NCBI GenBank assembly: GCA_039812485.1
Contig: JBDIAP010000001.1
Location: forward strand, 1-64,000
Direction: 5' to 3'
Origin: Kineosphaera sp039812485
Lineage (GTDB): Bacteria; Actinomycetota; Actinomycetes; Actinomycetales; Dermatophilaceae
Length of the DNA stretch: 64,000 nt
In this document: one piece after another, positions 24,468 through 31,589 of the stretch
How the letters are laid out: the number at the start of each line of letters is the position of its first letter
Position numbering within the stretch: the stretch's first letter is position 1
Program-made: the position numbers and the translations under genes
Notes under the pieces: generated by a model
What the model was told of the DNA's origin: nothing
Database searches by the model: none
What the model saw: the letters and a program-made list of their open reading frames with translations, nothing else

Positions 24468-24983
24468 ATGAATCTGCTGTCTGCTGCCCCTGCGCGCCTC
24501 GCTGCCACTGGGGTCCTCTCCCTCGGACTCGTCGGCGGCATGGCCTCGGTCACCGCCCCCTCCGCCCAGGCCGCTCCGGCCGCCCCCGCCTCCGTGTCGG
24601 TCGCGTCGGTCGCGACCGTCGCCACCGGCCTCTCCTCCGCGCAGGCCAGCTCGGTGCTGCGCATCGCCGCCTCGAAGCGCGGCACCCCCTACCGCTACGG
24701 CGCGGCGGGCCCCAACCGCTTCGACTGCTCGGGCTTCACCAAGTGGACCTTCCGCAAGGTCGGCAAGAGCCTGCCCCGCACGGCTGACCAGCAGTACCGC
24801 GCCAGCCGCAAGATCAGCCGCGGCCAGGCGCGCGCCGGCGACCTCGTCTTCTACGGGGGCCGCAACAAGTACCACGTCGGCATCTACGCCGGCAACGGCA
24901 AGATGTGGCACTCCCCGCGCACCGGCGACGTCGTCAAGCTCTCGAAGGTGCGTGGCGGCGCCTCCTTCGGCCGAGTCCGCTGA
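24468..24983 (+). CDS. Secreted NlpC/P60-family peptidoglycan hydrolase
   Basis: 171 residues: signal peptide to about residue 35 (ending PSAQA), a short Ala/Val-rich linker, and an NlpC/P60 cysteine peptidase domain (about 60-171). The catalytic Cys87 is in RFDCSGF, His136 in KYHVGIY, and the third polar residue is His148. Such enzymes cut D-glutamyl-diaminopimelate (or equivalent) bonds in wall peptides. There is no LysM, SH3 or other wall-binding domain, so it is a minimal enzyme. A c-di-AMP riboswitch and a CRP-type site upstream link it to turgor/wall stress and carbon state. Confidence 0.92.
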   Translation: MNLLSAAPARLAATGVLSLGLVGGMASVTAPSAQAAPAAPASVSVASVATVATGLSSAQASSVLRIAASKRGTPYRYGAAGPNRFDCSGFTKWTFRKVGKSLPRTADQQYRASRKISRGQARAGDLVFYGGRNKYHVGIYAGNGKMWHSPRTGDVVKLSKVRGGASFGRVR

Positions 24984-25027
24984 CCTGCGTCTGACGCACG
25001 CACCATCGCACGTCATCCAGGCATGAA

Positions 25028-25069
25028 CGGTCGTCGTGGCTCCGCCCGCGGGTGGGGCCACGACGACCG
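25028..25069 (+). terminator. Hairpin terminator after the NlpC/P60 gene
   Basis: A perfect 13-bp stem CGGTCGTCGTGGC / GCCACGACGACCG with a GC-rich 16-base loop lies between the hydrolase stop and the HAD gene start at 25088. Confidence 0.65.
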
Positions 25070-25087
25070 GCCCGGTCATCGCGCGCG

Positions 25088-25795
25088 ATGACCCGCACAG
25101 AGCACGACTCCCCCACGGACGGACCCGTCGGTCTCGCACGGCTGGGTCCTGCACGGCGCGGCACGGGATCACGCGCCGTCGGCTTCGATCTCGACCTCAC
25201 GCTGGTCGACACCCGGGCTCGCATCCTCGCCTCCGCAGTGGCGGCCTTCGCCGAGCTGGGAGCGGACGTGCCCGCCGAGCGCATCGTGCCCCACCTGGGG
25301 ATTCCGTTGGCGGACAAGGTCGCCGCGTTGAGTCCGCAGCTCGACGTCGAGGCCTTCGTCACCGCCTACCGAGAGCACTATCACCGGGACGGCGCGCCCT
25401 CCGCCCCCGCGATGCCCGGTGCTCGCGACGCCCTCGAGGCGGTGCGTGCGCACGGCGACCGCACCCTCGTGGTGACGGCCAAGATCGACTGGATGGGCAC
25501 GCAGGCCATCGCCGCCGCCGGCCTGGAGCCCTGGGTCGATGCCCTCCACGGTGACCGTTTCGCCGCCGTCAAATCGCAGGCCTTGCTCCAGGAGGGGGCC
25601 TGGGTCTACGTCGGCGACCACCCGGGCGACATGGCCGCCGCCCGCGGCGCGGATGCCGTGGCTGTCGCGGTGACGACGGGCGCCCACGACGCGGCCTCCC
25701 TGCGCGCCGCCGGCGCCGACGTCGTGCTCCCCTCGCTGACAGACTTCGCGCGCTGGTACGACGACGCCGCAGGAGCGGCCACCGCGCGCGACTAG
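25088..25795 (+). CDS. HAD-superfamily phosphatase (phosphoglycolate-phosphatase-like)
   Basis: 235 residues. Motif I is GFDLDLTLVDT with the two aspartates of a subclass I HAD phosphatase, followed by a helical cap (about 50-120). Motif II lies in LVVTAKIDW, motif III Lys in AVKSQALL, and motif IV is YVGDHPGDMAAARGA. The substrate is unknown. The ATG at 25088 leaves about 28 N-terminal residues before motif I that look disordered. A later start is possible because no clear ribosome site is present. Confidence 0.82.
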   Translation: MTRTEHDSPTDGPVGLARLGPARRGTGSRAVGFDLDLTLVDTRARILASAVAAFAELGADVPAERIVPHLGIPLADKVAALSPQLDVEAFVTAYREHYHRDGAPSAPAMPGARDALEAVRAHGDRTLVVTAKIDWMGTQAIAAAGLEPWVDALHGDRFAAVKSQALLQEGAWVYVGDHPGDMAAARGADAVAVAVTTGAHDAASLRAAGADVVLPSLTDFARWYDDAAGAATARD

Positions 25796-25834
25796 CGATC
25801 CGGAGGCTCAGGGGGCCGCCGGATCGCACCGGGG

Positions 25835-25871
25835 GCGTCCCGCGGGCTGCGCACCGCTGCCCGCGGGACGC
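25835..25871. terminator. Bidirectional hairpin between HAD and acyl-CoA ligase genes
   Basis: A perfect 13-bp stem GCGTCCCGCGGGC / GCCCGCGGGACGC with an 11-base loop lies between the two convergent genes. Confidence 0.7.
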
Positions 25872-25890
25872 GGACGGGACCTGGAGGGCC

Positions 25891-27378
25891 TCAGCCGGCG
25901 TCGCGAGGCAGCTCGCGCTTGAGGATCTTGCCGGTGGCGCCCTTGGGCAGAGCCTCGACGATGCGCACGCTGCGCGGGTATTTGTAGGCGGCGACCCGCT
26001 CCTTGACGTAGGCGATGACCTCCTCCGGCGAGGCCTGCGCGCCGGGCTCGAGCACGGCATACGCGCGGATCTCCTCGCCGAGGTGGCTGTCGGGGATGCC
26101 GACGACCGCGGCCTCTGCGATGGCCGGGTGCTCGTAGAGCACTTCCTCGATCTCGCGCGGGTAGACGTTGTAACCGCCGCGGATGATCATGTCCTTCGTG
26201 CGGTCGACGATCGAGACGTAGCCCTCGTCGTCCATGCGCCCGAGGTCACCGGTGTGGAACCAGCCGTCGCGGATGGCCTCGGCGGTCGCGTCGGGCCGGT
26301 TCCAGTAGCCGCGCATGATGTTGTGCCCGGCGATGACGACCTCGCCGACCTCGCCGCGGGGCACCTGTGCGCCCTCGGGGTCGACGATCTGCACCTGCAC
26401 GCCCTCGATCGCGGTGCCGACCGTGCCCGGCTTGCGCACGGCGTTCGGCTTGTTGAACGTCGCCACCGGTGAGGTCTCCGAGAGCCCGTAGCCCTCGAGG
26501 ATGACGCAGTCGAACCGCTCCTCGAAGGCCCGCATGAGTTCCAGCGGCATCGACGAGCCGCCGCTGATGCACACCCGTAGCGAGCTCAGGTCGACGGAAC
26601 CGGCCGGTGCGGCCTTGGCCACCGCGAGCACCGCACCGTACATCGTCGGCACGCCCTCGAAGACCGTCACGGTGTCGCGGGTGATGACCTCCAGGACCCT
26701 GCCGGGGTCGAAGCGCGGGATCATCGTCAGCGTGGCGCCGGCGGCGATCGCGACGTTGAGCGCGCAGGTCATGCCGAAGACGTGGAAGAGCGGCAGGCAG
26801 CCCATGATGACGTCGTCCGGCGAGACCTCGAGCAGGGTGCGCCCCGAGACCTCCTGGTTGGTCAGCAGGTTGTCGTGGGTCAGCTCGGCGCCCTTGGGGC
26901 GCCCGGTCGTGCCGGAGGTGTAGAGGATGACCGCCGTGTCGGCGCCGTCGCGGTCGGCGACCTGCGGGTCGGGCGTCGCCTGCGCGAGCACCTGCGGCAG
27001 CGTCGTGACGTCGAGGAAGTCGGTGCCCGCCTGCTGCGCTCCGGTCTGCGCGTCGCCGGCCATGCCGACGAGCAGGCTCGCCCCGGAGTCCTCGAGGTAG
27101 AAGGTCACCTCGCGTGGCTTGAAGAGGGGGTTCATCGGCACGACGATCGCCCCGAGGCGCAGCACGCCGTAATAGACGACCGCGAAGGCCGGGATGTTGG
27201 GCAGCGACATCGCGACCCGGTCGCCCGGGCCGATGCCTCGCTCGCGCAGGTGGCCGGCGAACGCGGCCGTGGCCCCGTCGAGCTGCGCGAACGTCAGCGT
27301 CTGGTCGTCTTGGCGCACGACGATCCGCTCGGGCGAGCGGGCAGTGCCGGCGGTCAGGGCTGCGGCGAGGTTCGACAT
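25891..27378 (-). CDS. Long-chain fatty-acid-CoA ligase-like AMP-forming enzyme
   Basis: 495 residues of the adenylate-forming superfamily. Core motifs: ATP loop LYTSGTTGRPKGAELTH, EGYGLSETSP, HTGDLGRMDDEGYVSIVDR, hinge DMIIRGGYNVYPREIEE and catalytic C-terminal Lys in PKGATGKILKREL. It activates a carboxylate as acyl-adenylate and passes it to CoA. Length and motifs fit FadD-type fatty acyl-CoA ligases, but the substrate chain length cannot be read from sequence. AAGGAG lies before the ATG. No other beta-oxidation gene adjoins it. Confidence 0.9.
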   Translation of the reverse strand: MSNLAAALTAGTARSPERIVVRQDDQTLTFAQLDGATAAFAGHLRERGIGPGDRVAMSLPNIPAFAVVYYGVLRLGAIVVPMNPLFKPREVTFYLEDSGASLLVGMAGDAQTGAQQAGTDFLDVTTLPQVLAQATPDPQVADRDGADTAVILYTSGTTGRPKGAELTHDNLLTNQEVSGRTLLEVSPDDVIMGCLPLFHVFGMTCALNVAIAAGATLTMIPRFDPGRVLEVITRDTVTVFEGVPTMYGAVLAVAKAAPAGSVDLSSLRVCISGGSSMPLELMRAFEERFDCVILEGYGLSETSPVATFNKPNAVRKPGTVGTAIEGVQVQIVDPEGAQVPRGEVGEVVIAGHNIMRGYWNRPDATAEAIRDGWFHTGDLGRMDDEGYVSIVDRTKDMIIRGGYNVYPREIEEVLYEHPAIAEAAVVGIPDSHLGEEIRAYAVLEPGAQASPEEVIAYVKERVAAYKYPRSVRIVEALPKGATGKILKRELPRDAG

Positions 27379-27470
27379 GGGACTCCTTCGTCTCAGGCGT
27401 GACGGCCAGTATCACCCGGATCGCCCGACCGTGCGTCGGCCCATGGTCGACGACGGGGGTTCGGCCCGGC

Positions 27471-27839
27471 TCAGCCGGGCTCGGCATCGGTCTGCGGCGT
27501 GGCGGCGTCGTGCATCGCGGCGGCCGCGCACGTCAGCGACCTGATGAGCTCGGGGTCGGGTGGGCAGCCGCAGATGAGGGCGGCGTGCATGGCGGCCAAG
27601 GCGATCCATTCGACGGTCCGCGGCTCGACGCCCGTCGCGTCGGCCACGTCGAACACGATCGCGGCACCCTCCCGCTCCCACCAGCCCCGCATGTGGCCGT
27701 GGGTGACGTGGACGAAGGCGTACATGATGCGTGCCTCGAGGTCGGGCACGCGATGCCGGGTGATGGGGTCGACCGCGGCGGCGACGGCGCGTGCGGCCTC
27801 CGCGTCGGGACCGTGCGTGTCGTCGCAGCCGAGGTCCAT
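27471..27839 (-). CDS. Small protein of unknown function
   Basis: 122 residues, mostly helical in character, His/Cys/Trp-containing (HVTHGHMRGWWEREG, ALICGCPPD), no signal peptide, no recognised domain. A competing plus-strand frame over the same region is Ala/Ser/Arg-rich and looks like a shadow. Codon third-position GC favours the minus frame. There is no ribosome site, and the sequence 6 bases before the ATG is CACTCT, a weak match to the leaderless -10 pattern seen elsewhere. It follows the 3' end of the secretion-like cluster and could be transcribed separately. Confidence 0.5.
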   Translation of the reverse strand: MDLGCDDTHGPDAEAARAVAAAVDPITRHRVPDLEARIMYAFVHVTHGHMRGWWEREGAAIVFDVADATGVEPRTVEWIALAAMHAALICGCPPDPELIRSLTCAAAAMHDAATPQTDAEPG

Positions 27840-27899
27840 CGAGCCAGAGTGGCAGGTCGGGCTCCCCGGCGTCGCGTGACGTGCCGCGTCGACGGGGTT

Positions 27900-27940
27900 C
27901 GATCACGCGGGTCCGATCACGCGCAGCCGATCACACGCGG
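27900..27940. repeat. Three-copy degenerate tandem repeat
   Basis: The unit CGATCACGCGNN recurs with a 14-base period (CGATCACGCGGGTC, CGATCACGCGCAGC, CGATCACACGCGGC) just downstream of the secretion-like operon and before the small unknown gene. Confidence 0.6.
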
Positions 27941-27946
27941 CGAAGG

Positions 27947-28930
27947 TCACTTGGCGTAGGAGACGTGCACGTGATCCAGGTGCAGCAGGGTCGGATTCGT
28001 CGTGGGGCCGCTGGGATAGGAGTAGCGGGACCAGCGCCCGGTGCGGGCCCGCCAGATCTGCGCGTCCCAGATGATGTAGGTGACGTCGAGCCGGTCGGCG
28101 TTGGCGGCGACCCAGCGGGCCACCTGCCAGCCGTAGGCGCGGCCGGCATCGCTCGACCACCGCGGCACCATGTAGTCGACCGCGAGCCCGAAGGGGTGGT
28201 CAGAGGCGATCGGGCGGCCGCCCACCCCGCCGAACTGCTCGAGCCGCGGCCAGGCCTGGGCGGTGCAGCGCAGGCCGCGCAGCGCGGTGGGCCGCAGCCC
28301 GCGCTCGGCGGGCGACCCGCTCGCCGGGCACGACCCCACCGCGATGTCCGCGGCCCGGTCGGGCGCGCACCCGGGGGCCCCGCCACCCTGCCCGCTCACC
28401 GCGGTGACGATGCTCCGAGCCTGCCCCATCCGCGTGGCGTAGCGGGTGGGGAACGCCGAGCGCTGCACGTTCTGGGCCGCGTCGCCCGGGGCCATCGATC
28501 GCCAGCCCGGCACCTGCGCGAGGGCCGCCATGAACCGGTCCGCGGCGTAGACCGGGGTCTGCACCTGGCCCGGGCTGCCCCAACCCTGGGACGGCCTCTG
28601 CTGGAAGACCCCCAGCGAGTCGCGGTCGCCGTAGTCGAGGTTGCGCAGCTCCGACTCGACAAGCCCCGCGGCGACACCGATGACCGCGCCCTCGGTGCCG
28701 AGGCCGCGACGCTGCGCGGCCGCCACGATGACGCGCGCGATGCCGGCCTGGGCGCCGCTCAGGCCCGCCGCGCCGGCCCCCGCGGAGGGGTCGATGCAGC
28801 TCGGCGGCGCTGCAGCGCCGGCGGCCGTGAGAGTGGCGCCACTGACGGGCGTGTAGGCGTCCGGCGTCATCCCGATCGCCACGACGAAAGCCCCGACGAC
28901 CAGGGCAACGCCCGCGAGCCCGCGTCTCAC
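27947..28930 (-). CDS. VirB1-like two-domain wall hydrolase (transglycosylase-like plus M15/ARB_07466-like peptidase)
   Basis: 327 residues; last gene of the secretion-like operon. It has an N-terminal membrane anchor or signal (about 3-21, LAGVALVVGAFVVAIG). A lytic-transglycosylase-like domain follows (about 60-160, IGVAAGLVESELRNL with the candidate catalytic Glu, SLGVFQQRPSQGWGS, AAQNVQRSAFP). The C-terminal zinc-peptidase-like domain (about 215-327) has SDHPFGLAVDYM and HLDHVHVSY, supplying the His-Asp-His zinc ligands. It would open peptidoglycan for an envelope-spanning machine. The GTG overlaps the upstream stop (GTGA), which sets this start; the longer frame is Arg-rich shadow. Confidence 0.82.
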   Translation of the reverse strand: MRRGLAGVALVVGAFVVAIGMTPDAYTPVSGATLTAAGAAAPPSCIDPSAGAGAAGLSGAQAGIARVIVAAAQRRGLGTEGAVIGVAAGLVESELRNLDYGDRDSLGVFQQRPSQGWGSPGQVQTPVYAADRFMAALAQVPGWRSMAPGDAAQNVQRSAFPTRYATRMGQARSIVTAVSGQGGGAPGCAPDRAADIAVGSCPASGSPAERGLRPTALRGLRCTAQAWPRLEQFGGVGGRPIASDHPFGLAVDYMVPRWSSDAGRAYGWQVARWVAANADRLDVTYIIWDAQIWRARTGRWSRYSYPSGPTTNPTLLHLDHVHVSYAK

Positions 28931-29433
28931 CGCGACGGGCCGGGGGGTCCGTGCGACGGTGAGCCCCCCGGCGTCGGCGAGGCTTCGAAAGGCAGCCACG
29001 AGTCGACGAGCCAGCGCCCGTCGCGCAGCACCGCCTCGACGGCCCAGACCTGCCCGTCGGCGAACGTCACCCGGGTCGAACACACCTGCGCATCCGTGGC
29101 GACGACCTGCGGCGGTCCGGCGGGAGGGGCCGGCAGCTCGGCGCGGGGCATCAGCGCGGCGCCGGACCGCGCCTCCGGCACGACGTCGGCGCCCACGCGC
29201 CGCCGCCAGTGCCCGTCGTCGGCGTCGTCGTCGACGACGGACTGCGCGAACCGGGCCACCAGCGTCGGGCAGTCGACGGCGGGCTCGGCGGCCGTCCCGG
29301 GAGGCTCCCCGCGGGCGAGCACCGACCGCAGGAGCCACCCGGAGGCCGCCAGCAGGATCGCCGCGACGACCAGTGGCACGCAGACCGCCACGACGAGGCG
29401 CCGCGGCGAGGCGACCAGAGACCGGACCCGCAT
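28927..29433 (-). CDS. VirB8/TcpC-like bitopic protein
   Basis: 168 residues: a short basic N-terminus, one membrane helix (about 13-35, VVAVCVPLVVAAILLAASGW), and an outer domain of about 110 residues with the end pattern VTFADGQVWAVEAVLRDGRW typical of NTF2-like folds, then a Pro/Gly/Ser-rich tail. VirB8 and TcpC components of type IV machines have this topology and fold, so that role is inferred from topology and neighbours rather than clear sequence identity. Two cysteines could pair outside the cell. The ATG overlaps the upstream stop (TGATG) and the stop overlaps the next GTG. Confidence 0.65.
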   Translation of the reverse strand: MRVRSLVASPRRLVVAVCVPLVVAAILLAASGWLLRSVLARGEPPGTAAEPAVDCPTLVARFAQSVVDDDADDGHWRRRVGADVVPEARSGAALMPRAELPAPPAGPPQVVATDAQVCSTRVTFADGQVWAVEAVLRDGRWLVDSWLPFEASPTPGGSPSHGPPGPSR

Positions 29434-31589
29434 CACTTGAGCACCTTGGCGACCGTCAGGGCGGCGAGCACCGGCCGGGTCGCGGGCATGGCCCGAACGG
29501 CGGCCGTGGTGGCGCCGGCGACGACGGGTTTGGCCGCCAGCGTGCGGCGGGCGTTGCGGATCGCCAGCTCCTCCGCCTCGCGAATCTGCAGGCCCCGCAG
29601 CGACGCCCGCGTCGTCTCGTCGGGCCGAGGCGAGGTGTGCCGAGGACTCGAGGAGGTCAGCGACGCGGCCGCCCGGCGGGCTCGCGCACGTGCCCGGTCC
29701 TCCTCCAGGCGCGCTGCCCGGGCCGCATCGGCCGCATCGGTGCGCCGCGGCTCGACGCTGCGCGCCACGCGGACCGGCGGCCCGGCGGGCACCTCTGCCG
29801 GCGCCCCGGCGGGCTCCGGGAGGCGGGCCGGGACGCCGGGCCCCGCCGCGTCGTGCTCGGAGCCGCGTGGCGACCGCGCCCGGGCGGTGACACTCACGGC
29901 CCCCTGACGCAGGCGGGCTGCGGCGCCCGCGGCCAGTGCCGCTGCCCGGTCGTGCTCCCGGTCGAGGGCCAGCCGCGCGGCGATCGCCCCGCGCTGCCGC
30001 CAGGCGTAGGCGAGGACCCCGGTCAGCAGGGCAAGCGCGAAGAACGAGGTCCACAGCGACGCGCCGGGGCTCGGCACGACCGCGCTCGAGGCCGCGCGCA
30101 CGTAGGCGACGAAGACCAGCGTTGCCGCGGCGGCGGCCACGGTCCAGGCGACGAGCGCGTCCTTGAGCCACAGCGCGACCGGCTGCAACCGCGGATAGGC
30201 CAGGAAGACCGACGCGGCGGGCGCGGCCGCGATGACGACGCGCCACGCCATCCGCACCGCGGCGAGCACCACGATCATCGTGCCGCCCACGGCGAAGAGC
30301 AGCAGGACGACGACGAAGACCAGCACCCCGAGCAGCAGCCGGTCGTCGTTGCCCTTGGCGAGCCGCTCGTAGGCGGCCGGATTCGTGCGCGCGATCTCGT
30401 CGGCGATGGCCCGCGTGTCGGCCTCCTTGCGCGCGATGAGCTGCGCGTAGGCGTCCCGGTCGGCGACGGTGGCGGCCGCCTCGTCGCGGGTCAGCGTGCG
30501 GGCGGCATGAAGCCGACTGCCGTAGGCGGCCAGGACGCCCTCGTCATACCCGAGCTGTTGCATCTCCCAGGCGGGCGCCACGACTCCGTCGATGAGCATC
30601 GTGCCCACCGCCGACCCGGCGTCGGGCACCTCCTGCGGCGCCCCCACGGCCACGCCCATGAGCCAGGACGCCCCGCCCCGATAGGCCGAGTCGATCGCCG
30701 ATCCCGCGGCCAGATGCACGGCGGCGGCGAGGAACCCGGCGGCCACGATGGCGGCGAAGCGCGCGATGTAGGTGGCGAGCCGGCCGGCCGCGAGGCGCTC
30801 CTGACGCAGGAACCACAGCCCGGCGGCGACGAACGTGAACATGACGAGGGTGACGTAGACCCGAGCCCCCAGCAGGCCCTGCAGCGAGGCAGCCATCGCG
30901 TCCGCGGCCTGCCAGAACTGGCCCTGCCCGAACGCGGTGCGGGTGAGGAAGACGAGGGCGGCGACGAGCACGAGCGACAGGCTCATGAGCCAGTCGGCGG
31001 CCCGTGTCGTCCCGCCGTCCTGCCGTAGGTAGCCCAGCGCGGCCCCGCTCTGGCCGGGCAACACGCCTTGGAGGGCCTTGAGCATCGCGTCCGAGCAGCC
31101 GGGGTCGTAGACGATCTGCGAGCGGCCGGCGTAGCCGTAGCGGCCGTAGTCGGAGTCCAGCGCCACCCCGGGACCGGGGTCGATCTGGTCGGCGAGGGAG
31201 CCCAGGGGCGACTCCCACTGCGGCAGCTGTGTGCAGTCGACGCCGGCGGCGCCGGCCGCCGAGCTCGCCGCGCCCCCGACGGCCCGCTCGACCCGGGTCT
31301 CGATCTGGTCGAGCACCGACTCGGACTGTGCCGGCGAAGGTGTGCCGGGCGAAGGCGTGCCGGGCGAGGGCGTGCTCGAGGTCGCCGCCCCCGGCGAAGG
31401 AGCCGCCGGATTGAGGGCGATCGGCGTGGCGGTGCCAACCGGCGTGGCGGTCGCCGGCGCCGGGGTGGCGGACACCGCGGCCGGCGCCGGCGGAGGGGAA
31501 GGCGTCGCGGCCCGGCTCGTCGCGGGCGCGGCCACGATCACGCTGGTGGCGATCGTGACCGCGACGAGTAGGCGCGCGACGCGCGTCAC
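29433..31589 (-). CDS. VirB6/TrbL-like polytopic membrane protein
   Basis: 718 residues. A signal peptide (about 1-29, ending TSRAA) leads to a Pro/Ser/Thr-rich extracellular region to about residue 90 with repeated SPGTP units. A soluble segment with two Cys (VDCTQLPQWESP, YDPGCSDAML) follows, then six or more membrane helices between about 195 and 545 (for example WLMSLSLVLVAALVFL, LLLGVLVFVVVLLLFAVGG). The cytoplasmic tail of about 170 residues is charged. This is the layout of the channel-forming VirB6-type subunit. The GTG start overlaps the VirB4 stop (GTGA). Confidence 0.72.
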   Translation of the reverse strand: MTRVARLLVAVTIATSVIVAAPATSRAATPSPPPAPAAVSATPAPATATPVGTATPIALNPAAPSPGAATSSTPSPGTPSPGTPSPAQSESVLDQIETRVERAVGGAASSAAGAAGVDCTQLPQWESPLGSLADQIDPGPGVALDSDYGRYGYAGRSQIVYDPGCSDAMLKALQGVLPGQSGAALGYLRQDGGTTRAADWLMSLSLVLVAALVFLTRTAFGQGQFWQAADAMAASLQGLLGARVYVTLVMFTFVAAGLWFLRQERLAAGRLATYIARFAAIVAAGFLAAAVHLAAGSAIDSAYRGGASWLMGVAVGAPQEVPDAGSAVGTMLIDGVVAPAWEMQQLGYDEGVLAAYGSRLHAARTLTRDEAAATVADRDAYAQLIARKEADTRAIADEIARTNPAAYERLAKGNDDRLLLGVLVFVVVLLLFAVGGTMIVVLAAVRMAWRVVIAAAPAASVFLAYPRLQPVALWLKDALVAWTVAAAAATLVFVAYVRAASSAVVPSPGASLWTSFFALALLTGVLAYAWRQRGAIAARLALDREHDRAAALAAGAAARLRQGAVSVTARARSPRGSEHDAAGPGVPARLPEPAGAPAEVPAGPPVRVARSVEPRRTDAADAARAARLEEDRARARARRAAASLTSSSPRHTSPRPDETTRASLRGLQIREAEELAIRNARRTLAAKPVVAGATTAAVRAMPATRPVLAALTVAKVLK

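Noticed and set aside
27499..27879. Plus-strand frame over the small unknown gene
   Set aside because: Ala/Ser/Arg-rich with no domain; the minus-strand frame has more protein-like composition.
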